From: Microbacterium testaceum StLB037
Lineage (GTDB): Bacteria; Actinomycetota; Actinomycetes; Actinomycetales; Microbacteriaceae
DNA length: 64,000 bases
Direction: 5' to 3'
Assembly (NCBI RefSeq): GCF_900104345.1
Contig: NZ_FNJN01000001.1
Coordinates: forward strand, 620,001-684,000
The notes under the pieces were generated by a model. It had not been told where the DNA came from. It was given only the letters and a program-made list of their open reading frames with translations, and searched no databases. Positions 26,249 through 33,949 of this stretch are shown piece after piece. Positions within the stretch are counted from its first letter, which is position 1; every line of letters starts with the position of its first letter. The position numbers and the translations under genes are program-made.

Positions 26249-26590
26249 ATGGATGCCGACACCGCGATGCGCATGCTCGATGACCGCGAACGCGAGGTCG
26301 CGCACCGTTTGACGCGCCTGCTCGACGACGAAGCGAGCCTGCGGCACGACCGCGCCGACGCCACCGCCGACGACGAACACGACCCCGAGGGGTCGACGCT
26401 GTCGGGGGAGTGGGCGCAGGTCGACGCGCTGCGACGGGGAGCCGAGGCCGAGAGCGCCGAGATCTCCGCGGCGCGCGAGCGGGTGGCATCCGGCACCTTC
26501 GGCACGTGCGAGAACTGCGGCCGGCCGATCGCCGACGCCCGTCTCGAGGTCCTGCCCTTCGCGCGGCGGTGCATCTCGTGCGCCGCGTGA
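26249..26590 (+). CDS. TraR/DksA-type zinc-finger protein
   Basis: A 113-residue protein with an acidic N-terminal coiled-coil (residues 1-75, with DDEHDPEGSTLSGEW) and the C-terminal DksA zinc finger: CENCGRPIADARLEVLPFAR leading to CISC, four cysteines in total. It is shorter than DksA. Proteins of this type may act on RNA polymerase through the secondary channel, but actinobacterial members are little studied. It is followed by a small membrane-protein gene with its own predicted promoter. Confidence 0.88.
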   Translation: MDADTAMRMLDDREREVAHRLTRLLDDEASLRHDRADATADDEHDPEGSTLSGEWAQVDALRRGAEAESAEISAARERVASGTFGTCENCGRPIADARLEVLPFARRCISCAA

Positions 26591-26601
26591 GCCGCGGCGC
26601 T

Positions 26602-26607
26602 TAGGCT
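26602..26607 (+). promoter_or_regulatory. Predicted -10 element of the SCO4848-like gene (leaderless)
   Basis: TAGGCT lies exactly 6 nt before ATG 26614. Confidence 0.5.
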
Positions 26608-26613
26608 CGAGGC

Positions 26614-26829
26614 ATGGAACCCGTCCTCATCGCGCTGCTGTTCGCCAACGCCGTCTTCAACGTCGTCGTCTGGCCGCGCTTCTTTGTGCGGGTCGCGAAG
26701 GACCAGCGGGCGAGGACCGCCGAGGGCAAGCCCACGCCGTTCCTCATCGTCCACACCGTGCTCATCGCCCTCGCTCTGGTGCTCGCGCTCGCGTCGGCCA
26801 TCGCCGCGATCGCCGCCCTGGTGGGCTGA
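26614..26829 (+). CDS. SCO4848-family small membrane protein
   Basis: A 71-residue protein with two membrane helices (LIALLFANAVFNVVVWPRFF and a second around LIALALVLALASAIAAIAAL). The pattern WPRFFVRVAKD followed by PTPFLIVHTVL matches the actinobacterial SCO4848 family, function unknown. It is likely leaderless. A 134-bp gap precedes the MFS gene. Confidence 0.75.
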   Translation: MEPVLIALLFANAVFNVVVWPRFFVRVAKDQRARTAEGKPTPFLIVHTVLIALALVLALASAIAAIAALVG

Positions 26830-26963
26830 TCCTGCGCACCCAGGCGCCCGTGAGGTGCCCGCGGTAGACTGCGGGTGCGGGATTTCCCGCCGCACTCTGT
26901 GCAACTACCTACCGGTCCGGCAAGGCGGCACGTTCCATCGCCCCCTCTCTGGAGACCCGCTTC

Positions 26964-28265
26964 ATGACTGCGCCCGCCGTCGACCATCGGCCCCTCGTCC
27001 ATCACACCGGCTTCTGGTACTTCCCCATCGCCTTCGTGGCGCGGTTGCCCTTCGCGATGATGACCGTGGGGGTCCTCGCGATCGTCGTCGCCCTGCGCGG
27101 CTCGGTCTCCCTCGGCGGTCTGACCTCGGCGGCCGTGGGGCTCGGCGTCGTCGTCGCGGGTCCGGTGCTGGGCGATCTCGCCGACCGCTACGGGCAACGG
27201 CGCGTGCTCGTGCCGGTGGGGGTGGCCAACGGCATCCTGTTGGCGATCTTCCCGCTCGTGGTGGGCTTCGCGACGTCGGATGCCCTGCTGCTCGGGGCGG
27301 CCGTGGCGATCGGTGTGACCGGACCGCAGACCGCGGCGATGTCGCGCAGCCGCGTGATGGCGCTGATCGGCGCGCGCGTGCACCCCGAGCGGCGCGACCG
27401 CACCTTCTCGCGGGCGATGGCCTACGAGTCCGCGGCCGACGAGACGGCGTTCGTGATCGGCCCGTTCGTCGTCGGCATCCTGGCGGCGTTGATCGCCCCG
27501 TGGGCGCCGATCATCGGTGCGGCCCTCCTCAGCTTCGTCTTCGTCACCGCCTTCGCTTTGCATCCCACCGGTCGAGCCGTGCCCGAGCGGTCCGAACGCA
27601 CCGCGATGGCGCCGTTCCGCGAGCTGCTGCACCCGCGCATGCTCGTGCTCGTGGCGGCCGTGTTCGGCGTCGGGCTGTTCTTCGGCTCCACTCTCACCTC
27701 GCTGACCGCCTTCATGGAGGCGCAGGGGGCGCCCGAGGCGGGAGCCTTGCTCTACGGCGTGATGGGGGTGGGCTCGGCGGTGCTGGCCCTCGCCGTGGCC
27801 CTGGTCCCCGAGCGCTTCGCGCTGCGGTGGCGGCTCGTGCTCTTCGCGAGCGTGCTCACGGCCTCGGCCGGTGCCTACTCGGTCGGCGGATCCGTCTCGA
27901 CGGTGACCCTGGTCCTGTGCCTCATGGGCATCGGGGTGGGGCCCGCCCTCGTCACGCTGTTCAGCCTCGCCGGCCACCGCGCGCCGCGCGGGCGCACGGC
28001 GTCGACCATGACGATCCTCGCCTCGGCCCTCACCCTGGCGCAGGCGCTGTCGTCGGCGGTGACCGGCGCCGTGGCCGAGAACGTCTCGGTCGCCACGGCG
28101 ATGCTCTTCCCCGCGGGCGCGGCGCTGCTCGTCCTCGCCATGGCGGTGGTGAACGCCGCGGCCGCCCCGCGGTGGGACCGGGCGTCCGCCGGGGCCGGAC
28201 TCAGCGCGGCAGGGGGTAGCGCCGCCGCAGCAGCAGGCGCTGGCCCAGCGTCCACGCGGTCGTGA
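26964..28265 (+). CDS. MFS transporter
   Basis: A 433-residue major facilitator with twelve predicted helices. GDLADRYGQRRVLVPVGVAN is the conserved motif A loop between helices 2 and 3, and AMAYESAADETAFVIGP lies in the helix 5 region typical of drug and sugar exporters. Ribosome site GGAGA precedes ATG 26964. The last 65 bp overlap the convergent YidC gene, so the final Ala/Gly-rich residues (GGSAAAAAGAGPAST) are read antisense to it. Substrate cannot be assigned. Confidence 0.88.
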   Translation: MTAPAVDHRPLVHHTGFWYFPIAFVARLPFAMMTVGVLAIVVALRGSVSLGGLTSAAVGLGVVVAGPVLGDLADRYGQRRVLVPVGVANGILLAIFPLVVGFATSDALLLGAAVAIGVTGPQTAAMSRSRVMALIGARVHPERRDRTFSRAMAYESAADETAFVIGPFVVGILAALIAPWAPIIGAALLSFVFVTAFALHPTGRAVPERSERTAMAPFRELLHPRMLVLVAAVFGVGLFFGSTLTSLTAFMEAQGAPEAGALLYGVMGVGSAVLALAVALVPERFALRWRLVLFASVLTASAGAYSVGGSVSTVTLVLCLMGIGVGPALVTLFSLAGHRAPRGRTASTMTILASALTLAQALSSAVTGAVAENVSVATAMLFPAGAALLVLAMAVVNAAAAPRWDRASAGAGLSAAGGSAAAAAGAGPASTRS

Positions 28266-28932
28266 CGGTGAGATAGAGCCCCGCCGCGAGCGGGACGAAC
28301 AGCGCGACCACCGCCGTCGTGAACTGCAGGACGCCGAGCATCCCCGTCGTCCACGCGGGAGCCGACGGGTCGACCGCGGGTCGCAGGAGTCGACGCGTGA
28401 GTTCGGCCACCCCGGCGATCACGACGACGAGCGTGCCGAAGACGGCGAGGGTGGCGGCATCCATCGTTCCGGTCGTGAGGGCGCCGACAAGACTCCGCCC
28501 GAGCGGGACGCCGAACACGTCGTGCGTGAGCAGGGTGTTGGCGTGTCCGCCGACCTGGGCGTGCAGGAAGACGGCGTACAGCAGACCGACCACGGGCGCC
28601 TGGGCGAGCACGGGCAGCATCCCCGCGAAGGGAGACGATCCCTCGTCGCGGTACAGCTGCAGGGTCTCGCGTTGCAGGCGTTCGGGGTTCTTGCGCCACC
28701 TCTCCTGCAGGGCGCGGAGGCGCGGGGCCAGGCGGGCGCGCGTCTGCTCGGCCCGCGCCTGCGACACCCCCACGGGAATGAGGAGCACCCGCACGGCGAG
28801 CGTCACGACGACGACGGCGAGGGCGGCGGCGAGACCGCCGGCGAGCGGTTCGAGAAGCGAGGTCAGGGCGAGCAGGGCTCGCGTGGCGAGGTCGAGCAGC
28901 AGAGCGAGGGGCGGAAAGGCGAAGAGGTCCAC
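28201..28932 (-). CDS. YidC/Oxa1-family membrane insertase (paralogue)
   Basis: A 243-residue membrane protein of the YidC/Oxa1/Alb3 family, which helps insert proteins into the membrane. The hydrophilic-groove Arg is present in TLAVRVLLIPVGVSQARAEQ, followed by the charged cytoplasmic loop LQERWRKNPERLQRETLQLY and FAGMLPVLAQAPVVGLLYAV, all family signatures. It has no periplasmic domain. I chose GTG 28932, giving the common MDLFAFPP start; ATG 28944 is the alternative. Housekeeping yidC normally sits beside rnpA and jag near the origin, so this is probably a second copy. It overlaps the MFS gene by 65 bp. Confidence 0.87.
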   Translation of the reverse strand: MDLFAFPPLALLLDLATRALLALTSLLEPLAGGLAAALAVVVVTLAVRVLLIPVGVSQARAEQTRARLAPRLRALQERWRKNPERLQRETLQLYRDEGSSPFAGMLPVLAQAPVVGLLYAVFLHAQVGGHANTLLTHDVFGVPLGRSLVGALTTGTMDAATLAVFGTLVVVIAGVAELTRRLLRPAVDPSAPAWTTGMLGVLQFTTAVVALFVPLAAGLYLTVTTAWTLGQRLLLRRRYPLPR

Positions 28933-29046
28933 GGGGCATCCCATCAGAGCGAGTGATCACGGGCTGATCGGTCGCGGGGCGTGCCGAGAGCACGCGGGCG
29001 ACCGGCGTCGCTGCGCGCTCGAGCCGTCGCCGGGGCGCGGGGAGGG

Positions 29047-29325
29047 CTACGCGACGCGGATCGCGAACCCCGGGGCTCGCGGGCGCGGGTGCCCCGCGGC
29101 GTCGGGATCGCTCTGGGAGAGGGATGCCGAGGGGTCGATCGGACGCGCCGACGGCGGGGGCGTGGTCGCGACGAGAGCGGGGACCACGACGAGCACGATC
29201 ACCGCGGTCAGCACGACAGCGGCGGCGAGCACCACGGCCAGAAGAGGGGCGCTCCCCCCGGGCGTGAGCGCCAGCTCGGCGGTGGCCAGGAGCAGATTGA
29301 GCGCCGCGATCAGCGATGCGATCAC
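29047..29325 (-). CDS. Small two-helix membrane protein beside yidC (possibly DUF6412)
   Basis: A 92-residue protein with two membrane helices (LIAALNLLLATAELAL and VVLAAAVVLTAVIVLVVVPA) and a Pro-rich cytoplasmic tail. GTG 29325 is preceded by GGAGGGGGG, a strong ribosome site. It lies upstream of the YidC paralogue on the same strand with a 114-bp gap, and a similar pairing is, from memory, frequent in Microbacteriaceae and annotated DUF6412; I hold that name weakly. Function unknown. Confidence 0.65.
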   Translation of the reverse strand: MIASLIAALNLLLATAELALTPGGSAPLLAVVLAAAVVLTAVIVLVVVPALVATTPPPSARPIDPSASLSQSDPDAAGHPRPRAPGFAIRVA

Positions 29326-29375
29326 GCTCTCACCCCCCTCCGGTCGAGTCCCCACGCTAGCAAAGCTCCGGTGGG

Positions 29376-29381
29376 TACGCT
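29376..29381 (+). promoter_or_regulatory. Predicted -10 element of the ACT-domain gene (leaderless)
   Basis: TACGCT lies exactly 6 nt before ATG 29388. Confidence 0.45.
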
Positions 29382-29387
29382 GTCGGC

Positions 29388-29897
29388 ATGACCACCCTCG
29401 TCCTCACCGTCGTCGGCGATGACCGCGCGGGCCTCGTGTCCACGGTCGCCGACATCGTCGACGCCCACGGCGGCAACTGGGAGAACAGCGAACTCGCCGA
29501 GCTGGCGGGTGCCTTCGCCGGGATCATCGAGGTGTCGGTGACGCCCGCGCGCGCCGATGATCTGCGCGCGGCGCTCGACGGCCTCGCCGGAACCCTCACC
29601 GTCACCGTCCATGCCGGAGCGGGCTCGGCGGACGCCGCGGGCCGCACCGTGACCTTCGACGTCGTCGGCAACGACCGCCCCGGCATCGTCCGCGAGGTGT
29701 CCGCGGCTCTCGGCGCGCACGGCGCGAGCATCGAACGGATGTCGACGCAGACGACGGATGCCGCGATGGCGGGCGGTCGTCTGTTCGAGGCCTCCATCAC
29801 CGCGACGGTGGCGGCCGACGTCGCCGTCGACGATCTCGTCGCGCGTCTGGAGCGTCTCGCCACCGAGATCCAGGTCGACGTCACGCTCGCGGACTGA
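29388..29897 (+). CDS. Tandem ACT-domain regulatory protein (GcvR-like)
   Basis: A 169-residue protein made of two ACT domains: LVLTVVGDDRAGLVSTVADI at residues 4-23 and VTFDVVGNDRPGIVREVSAA near residue 89. The layout matches GcvR-type proteins, which bind amino acids and regulate other proteins. It has no DNA-binding part. It is likely leaderless and stands alone before a convergent DUF3054 gene, so its partner cannot be inferred. Confidence 0.88.
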   Translation: MTTLVLTVVGDDRAGLVSTVADIVDAHGGNWENSELAELAGAFAGIIEVSVTPARADDLRAALDGLAGTLTVTVHAGAGSADAAGRTVTFDVVGNDRPGIVREVSAALGAHGASIERMSTQTTDAAMAGGRLFEASITATVAADVAVDDLVARLERLATEIQVDVTLAD

Positions 29898-29951
29898 CCC
29901 GGGCGGCGCGCGGACGCGGCTCGATCGACGCCGGGCCGATCTCGACCGGAT

Positions 29952-30335
29952 TCAGGCCCGGCGCGACCGGGTCGCGAGGCGTGCGATCCCGCGCCATCCC
30001 AGCAGCAGCAGGGCGAGGGTGAGGGTCGCGACGATGACGAACGCCACCGCGATGCCCTGACCGCTGAACGCGCGCAACACCACCCCGAGCATGACGGTGA
30101 TCGCCCACACCGGGAGCCCCGTCGCGACGACGGCGGTCGGTCGACGCCACGCACGCGCGACGAGCCAGCCGACGAGGAGCGCGACGACGAAGGGCCACGC
30201 GGTCGTCGCCAGCCCCGAGCCGAACGGACCCAGGATGTCGCCGTCGTGGGTGGCGCGTCCGATCGCGGCGAAGACGACGACGAGCACGACGTCGACGATC
30301 AGGGCGGGGAGGGAGGAGCGCAGCGAGGGGGACAC
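29952..30335 (-). CDS. DUF3054 membrane protein
   Basis: A 127-residue protein with four membrane helices: ALIVDVVLVVVFAAIGRATH, AWPFVVALLVGWLVARA, TGLPVWAITVMLGVVLR and VAFVIVATLTLALLLLGWR. The IGRATHDGDI loop after helix 1 is typical of DUF3054. GTG 30335 is chosen with GAGG just upstream. It is divergent from the VanZ-like gene, and the first tandem-repeat operator lies 29 bp upstream of its start, so it could belong to the same regulon. Confidence 0.82.
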   Translation of the reverse strand: MSPSLRSSLPALIVDVVLVVVFAAIGRATHDGDILGPFGSGLATTAWPFVVALLVGWLVARAWRRPTAVVATGLPVWAITVMLGVVLRAFSGQGIAVAFVIVATLTLALLLLGWRGIARLATRSRRA

Positions 30336-30363
30336 GACCTCATTCTCTCGCGGCGACGCGAGG

Positions 30364-30399
30364 GTATCGTCCGCGTATCGCGGTTCCGAGACACCGCGG
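30364..30399 (+). promoter_or_regulatory. Tandem GTATCG repeat, copy 1 (upstream of the VanZ-like gene)
   Basis: GTATCG at 30364-30369 and 30375-30380 are spaced 11 bp start to start, followed by GAGACACCG in the same relative place as the GATACACCG of copy 3. It lies about 65 bp before the VanZ-like start. Direct repeats with 11-bp phasing are the usual binding sites of OmpR-type regulators, and one such regulator is encoded nearby. Confidence 0.55.
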
Positions 30400-30446
30400 C
30401 AACAGTCCGAGCGATGGGATGGACTCTCCCGATCCCGGAGGTTGCC

Positions 30447-30884
30447 GTGTCCGCTCGCCCCGTCCTCACCTCCGCGCGTCTCGTCACCGCGGGCGCGGTG
30501 CTCGCCGCCGTCGTCGCCTTGACGCTCGCGCCGCGGGCGATCGCGTGGCCGGCCCGCACCCTCGTCCTCGACGCGCTCGACCACCTTCCCCCGTCGTGGA
30601 GCGCCCTCGTCTTCGGCGCGGGCGCCGACGTCGCTCTCAACGTCGCCTTCTTCGTGCCCCTCGGCGCCGCGGTCGCCCTGCTCCTCCCGCTGCGGTGGGC
30701 GCCGGCATCCGTCGCGTTGTGCGCCCTCGTGTCGTTCGCGGTCGAGGTGCTCCAGGCCGGGATCCCCGGTCGGGTTCCGGATGCCGATGACGTGCTGTCC
30801 AACACGATCGGCGCCGCGATCGGAACGGTCGTCGTCATCGCGATGCGCGTGGCCGCCCGCGGAGGGCGCGCGGCCCGGCGCTGA
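30447..30884 (+). CDS. VanZ-like membrane protein
   Basis: A 145-residue membrane protein of the VanZ family, with about four helices (VTAGAVLAAVVALTLAP, ADVALNVAFFVPLGAAVALL, VALCALVSFAVEVLQAG and TIGAAIGTVVVIAMRVA). The family signature is the run from NVAFFVPLG to EVLQAGIPGRVPDADDVLSN. GTG 30447 follows GGAGG by 5 nt. VanZ proteins reduce teicoplanin binding in enterococci by an unknown mechanism; environmental homologues are common and need not mean resistance. It converges with the sensor kinase gene. Confidence 0.88.
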   Translation: MSARPVLTSARLVTAGAVLAAVVALTLAPRAIAWPARTLVLDALDHLPPSWSALVFGAGADVALNVAFFVPLGAAVALLLPLRWAPASVALCALVSFAVEVLQAGIPGRVPDADDVLSNTIGAAIGTVVVIAMRVAARGGRAARR

Positions 30885-30892
30885 GCCGCGCG

Positions 30893-31969
30893 TCAGCGGG
30901 GCAGGCGGAGGCGCGCGTGCAGACCGCCGCCCTCTCGGGGCCACAGTTCGAGCCGGCCGCGGTGCGCGCGGGCGATCGACGCGACGATGGCGAGCCCCAG
31001 ACCGGTGCCGTCCGCGCGCCCGCGCGTACGTCCGACACCGCGGACGAAAGGCTCGGGGAGCGTCGAGACGAGCTCGCGCGACAGGTCGTCTCCGCTGTTG
31101 ACGACGTCGATGATCACCTCGTCGACCTCGCCGCTCACGGCGAGGCGCACCCAGCCGCCCTCGATGTTGTGGACGAGGGCGTTGCGGACGAGGTTCGCCA
31201 CCGCCTGACGGACGAGGGTCTCGTCGAGGCGCGCCACCCCACCCGAGGCGTCCATCAGATCCAGATCGAGTCCCGCGGCGTCGCCCCGCGCCTCGGACAC
31301 CACGGTGGCGACGAGCTCGTCCACCGCGGTGGGTTCGGGTGACAGCGCTCCCTCGCGCGTCGAGCGGGCGAGGGCCAGCAGGGACTCGGTGAGACGGATC
31401 GCGCGCTCGTTCGTGAGGTCGAGACGGTGCAGCAGCCGCTCGAGGTCGACGCCCCCGGGGTCGGCCCGGGCCACCTCGAGGAGGGTGCGCATCGTCGCGT
31501 GCGGGGTGCGCAACTCGTGGGAGGCGTTCGCGGCGAAGCGCTTCTGCGCCTCCAGGGTCTCCTCGATCCGCGCGAGCATCGCGTCGAAGGTGTCGGCGAG
31601 GTCGGTGAGCTCGTCGCGGGGTCCCGGCAGATCGACGCGGTGCGCCAGATCGCCGTCGCGCACCGCGCGGGCGGCATCCGTGATCCGGTGAAGGGGGCGC
31701 AGCATGAGTCCCGACACGACCCAGCCGCCGCCGAGGCCCACGATCGCCAACGCGAGGACGGCGTACCACGCGTACCGGACGAACACGTCGACGAGGTCGC
31801 CGCGCCCGGGCGTGAACGACCCGCTCTCGGAGTACAGGTTGCCCTCGGGGAGGAACCGCAGCACGAGGAACCCCACGACGAACACCGCGATCCCCACGAT
31901 CACGACGAACGCCGCGTAGCTCAGGGTGAGCTTGAGGCGGACCGAGAGTCCCGGGGCGCGCTCACGCAT
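30893..31969 (-). CDS. Sensor histidine kinase (VanS-like)
   Basis: A 358-residue membrane kinase. Two helices (FVVIVGIAVFVVGFLVLRFL and WYAVLALAIVGLGGGWVVSG) flank a short 40-residue outer loop, so it probably senses within or near the membrane. A HAMP linker follows (LRPLHRITDAARAVRDGD), then the phospho-acceptor His in FAANASHELRTP, the N-box VANLVRNALVHN and the G-box RADGTGLGLAIV. The stop lies 8 bp from the VanZ-like gene stop. It overlaps the response regulator gene by 8 bp. Confidence 0.95.
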   Translation of the reverse strand: MRERAPGLSVRLKLTLSYAAFVVIVGIAVFVVGFLVLRFLPEGNLYSESGSFTPGRGDLVDVFVRYAWYAVLALAIVGLGGGWVVSGLMLRPLHRITDAARAVRDGDLAHRVDLPGPRDELTDLADTFDAMLARIEETLEAQKRFAANASHELRTPHATMRTLLEVARADPGGVDLERLLHRLDLTNERAIRLTESLLALARSTREGALSPEPTAVDELVATVVSEARGDAAGLDLDLMDASGGVARLDETLVRQAVANLVRNALVHNIEGGWVRLAVSGEVDEVIIDVVNSGDDLSRELVSTLPEPFVRGVGRTRGRADGTGLGLAIVASIARAHRGRLELWPREGGGLHARLRLPR

Positions 31970-32630
31970 CGGCCGGACCCATGCGGTAGCCCACTCCCGC
32001 GACGGTCTGAATGAGCCACGGCTCGCCGAGACGCTTGCGCAGCGTCGAGATCGTGATGCGCACCGCGTTCGTGAACGGGTCGGCGTTCTCGTCCCACGCC
32101 CGCTCGAGCAGGTCTTCGGCGCTGACCACCCCGCCGGCCGCGCCCATGAGCACCTGCAGCACCGCGAACTGTTTGCGGGTCAGCGACACGTACCGTCCGT
32201 CACGGAACACCTCGCGGCGGAAAGGATCGAGGCGGATGCCGTGCTGCTCGAGCACCGGCGGGGTCGCGGCCGCGGGGCGGCGGGCGAGGGCGTGCAGGCG
32301 CATCACGAGCTCGCGCAGCACGAAGGGCTTGGTCAGGTAGTCGTCGGCGCCGCTCTCGAAACCGGCGGCCTTGTCGTCGAGACCGTCGGCGGCGGTCAGC
32401 ATGAGCACGCGCGGGGCGGCGGGCTGCGCACTGAGGTGGCGGGCGATCTCGTCGCCGTCCGGGCCCGGAATGTCGCGGTCGAGCACGACCACGTCGTACG
32501 CGGTGTAACCGAGCACCTCGAGAGCGGTGTCGCCGTCGCCGGCGATGTCGGCCGCGATCGCCTCGAGCCGCAGCCCGTCGCGGATGGCCTCGGCGAGGAA
32601 GGGTTCGTCCTCGACGATCAACACGCGCAT
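31962..32630 (-). CDS. OmpR-family response regulator (VanR-like)
   Basis: A 222-residue regulator. The receiver domain has VEDEP, the phosphorylated Asp in VVVLDRDIPGPDG, MLTAAD and the Lys in YLTKPF. The C-terminal winged helix carries VSLTRKQFAVLQVLM, VSAEDLLERAWDE, TNAVRITISTLRKRLGEP and the final TVAGVGYRMG. TACGAT lies 6 nt before ATG 32630, so the mRNA is probably leaderless. A tandem repeat (copy 2) covers the predicted -35 region, suggesting autoregulation. It overlaps the kinase gene. Confidence 0.95.
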   Translation of the reverse strand: MRVLIVEDEPFLAEAIRDGLRLEAIAADIAGDGDTALEVLGYTAYDVVVLDRDIPGPDGDEIARHLSAQPAAPRVLMLTAADGLDDKAAGFESGADDYLTKPFVLRELVMRLHALARRPAAATPPVLEQHGIRLDPFRREVFRDGRYVSLTRKQFAVLQVLMGAAGGVVSAEDLLERAWDENADPFTNAVRITISTLRKRLGEPWLIQTVAGVGYRMGPADA

Positions 32631-32636
32631 TCCGTC

Positions 32637-32642
32637 ATCGTA
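32637..32642 (-). promoter_or_regulatory. Predicted -10 element of the response regulator gene (leaderless)
   Basis: On the minus strand TACGAT lies exactly 6 nt before the ATG at 32630. Confidence 0.5.
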
Positions 32643-32653
32643 GGCGGGGCCGG

Positions 32654-32670
32654 ATATCGCGGACGTATGC
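32654..32670. promoter_or_regulatory. Tandem GTATCG-like repeat, copy 2 (regulator promoter)
   Basis: ATATCG at 32654-32659 and GTATGC at 32665-32670 are spaced 11 bp, like copies 1 and 3. It covers about -24 to -40 of the regulator gene and -39 to -55 of the divergent phosphoesterase gene, taking the predicted leaderless starts. It is less perfect than the other two copies. Confidence 0.45.
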
Positions 32671-32696
32671 GCGGTGCCCACCGTCGCCGGCGTCGG

Positions 32697-32702
32697 TAGC
32701 GT
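32697..32702 (+). promoter_or_regulatory. Predicted -10 element of the phosphoesterase gene (leaderless)
   Basis: TAGCGT lies exactly 6 nt before ATG 32709. Confidence 0.5.
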
Positions 32703-32708
32703 GGGGGC

Positions 32709-33212
32709 ATGGCGACCCGACTTCTCCTCGTGGCCGACACGCACGTGCCGAAGCGGGCGCGCGTCCTTACCGCGGCGATGCGCGCGGCGGCATCCGACGT
32801 CGATCTGATCGTCCACGCGGGCGACTGGGTGAGCGCGAGCGTGCTCGACGAAGTCGAGACCCTCGGCCCGGTGCTGGGCGTCTGGGGCAACAACGACGGC
32901 GACGACCTGCGCTCGCGCCTGCCCGAGGTCGCCCGCGCCGAGATCGACGGGGTGCGCGTCGCGGTCGTGCACGAGACGGGGCCCGCGACCGGACGCGAGA
33001 AGAGGATGGATGCCGCCTACTCCGACGTCGACCTGCTCGTGTTCGGGCACAGCCACATCCCGTGGGACACCGTGACCCCGAACGGCCTGCGCCTCCTCAA
33101 CCCCGGCTCGCCCACCGACCGCCGCCGTCAGCCGGCGTGCACGCTGATGACCGCGACCCTCGACGACGGCGAGGTGCGCGACGTGCTGCTGCACGAGGTG
33201 TCACGCGACTGA
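32709..33212 (+). CDS. YfcE/MJ0936-type metallophosphoesterase
   Basis: A 167-residue calcineurin-like phosphoesterase. The metal ligands are all visible: LLLVADTHVPKR (Asp, His), VHAGDWVS (Asp), VWGNNDGDD (Asn), VVHETGPA (His) and FGHSHIPWD (His, His). The family cleaves phosphodiesters; physiological substrates are mostly unknown. It is divergent from the response regulator gene and shares its control region, and is followed by the VanY-like gene, so it may belong to the same regulon. Confidence 0.9.
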   Translation: MATRLLLVADTHVPKRARVLTAAMRAAASDVDLIVHAGDWVSASVLDEVETLGPVLGVWGNNDGDDLRSRLPEVARAEIDGVRVAVVHETGPATGREKRMDAAYSDVDLLVFGHSHIPWDTVTPNGLRLLNPGSPTDRRRQPACTLMTATLDDGEVRDVLLHEVSRD

Positions 33213-33230
33213 CGGCCGAGACGTCGCGGG

Positions 33231-33263
33231 GTGTATCGCCGGCGTATCGCGCGGGTGATACAC
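33231..33263 (+). promoter_or_regulatory. Tandem GTATCG repeat, copy 3 (upstream of the VanY-like gene)
   Basis: GTATCG at 33233-33238 and 33244-33249 are spaced 11 bp. In addition GTGTATC at 33231-33237 is inverted as GATACAC at 33257-33263. It ends 32 bp before ATG 33296, an activator position. Copies 1 and 3 align over about 30 bp without gaps. Confidence 0.6.
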
Positions 33264-33295
33264 CGTGACAACGCAGCCCCGAGTCGACTGGGGCC

Positions 33296-33901
33296 ATGGC
33301 TTCTCCCGCATCCCGTATCGATTCTCCTTCCCGCCGTCGGCTCGCGGTCCTCGCGATCGGGGCCGTCCTGGCCGTCGTCCTCACCGTGGTCGCCGTTGTG
33401 CTCGCGATGACCACCGCGGCGTCGTTCACGGCGGGCATGACCGCGCACGCGCCGTTCTCTCCGACGGAGGCCGACGGGATGATCCCGGCGGAGGCGCCCC
33501 TCACCGTGAGCGACGATCGGCACCCGGCGATGACAGGACTCGACGGAGACTTGCGCGAGGCCCTTCGCTCCGCCCAGGCGGCTGCCGCGCCGGAGGGAGT
33601 CGTCTTCGACGTCACCAGCGGATGGCGCAGCGAGGAGTACCAGCGCTGGCTGCTCGGCGACGCCATTCGCACGTACGGCTCCGAGGCGCTCGCGCGGGAG
33701 TACGTCGCGTCGCCCGAAGACTCGAGCCACGTCACCGGTCGAGCGGTCGACATCGGCTCGCTCGACGCGCAGCTGTGGATCATCGAGCACGGGCGGGAAT
33801 GGGGCCTGTGCCAGACCTACGCCAACGAGCGGTGGCACTTCGAGAAGGCGACGGATGCCGGAGGAGAGTGCCCGGAGCCGAAGCCCGATGCGCGGGGGTG
33901 A
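33296..33901 (+). CDS. VanY-type D-alanyl-D-alanine carboxypeptidase
   Basis: A 201-residue membrane-anchored peptidase of family M15. A signal anchor (RLAVLAIGAVLAVVLTVVAV) is followed by an outer domain with TSGWRSEEYQRWLL, the zinc motif SSHVTGRAVDIG (His and Asp) and ANERWHFE (catalytic Glu and His ligand). Such enzymes trim the terminal D-Ala from peptidoglycan stem peptides. With the VanZ-like and two-component genes it forms a likely envelope regulon; vanHAX-type ligase genes are absent from the window, so it is not a complete vancomycin-resistance cluster. Confidence 0.92.
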   Translation: MASPASRIDSPSRRRLAVLAIGAVLAVVLTVVAVVLAMTTAASFTAGMTAHAPFSPTEADGMIPAEAPLTVSDDRHPAMTGLDGDLREALRSAQAAAAPEGVVFDVTSGWRSEEYQRWLLGDAIRTYGSEALAREYVASPEDSSHVTGRAVDIGSLDAQLWIIEHGREWGLCQTYANERWHFEKATDAGGECPEPKPDARG

Positions 33902-33904
33902 ACG

Positions 33905-33941
33905 ACGACGGCGCCGCCCCTTTCGGGTGCGGCGCCGTCGT
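33905..33941. terminator. Convergent hairpin between the VanY-like and desaturase genes
   Basis: A 13-bp perfect stem (ACGACGGCGCCGC at 33905-33917 with its complement at 33929-33941), extended inward by CCC/GGG. Confidence 0.8.
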
Positions 33942-33949
33942 GCGAGTGC

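Noticed and set aside
30364..33901. A complete vancomycin-resistance cluster
   Set aside because: VanY-, VanZ- and VanRS-like genes are present but no VanH, VanA/B ligase or VanX; this looks like an intrinsic envelope regulon.
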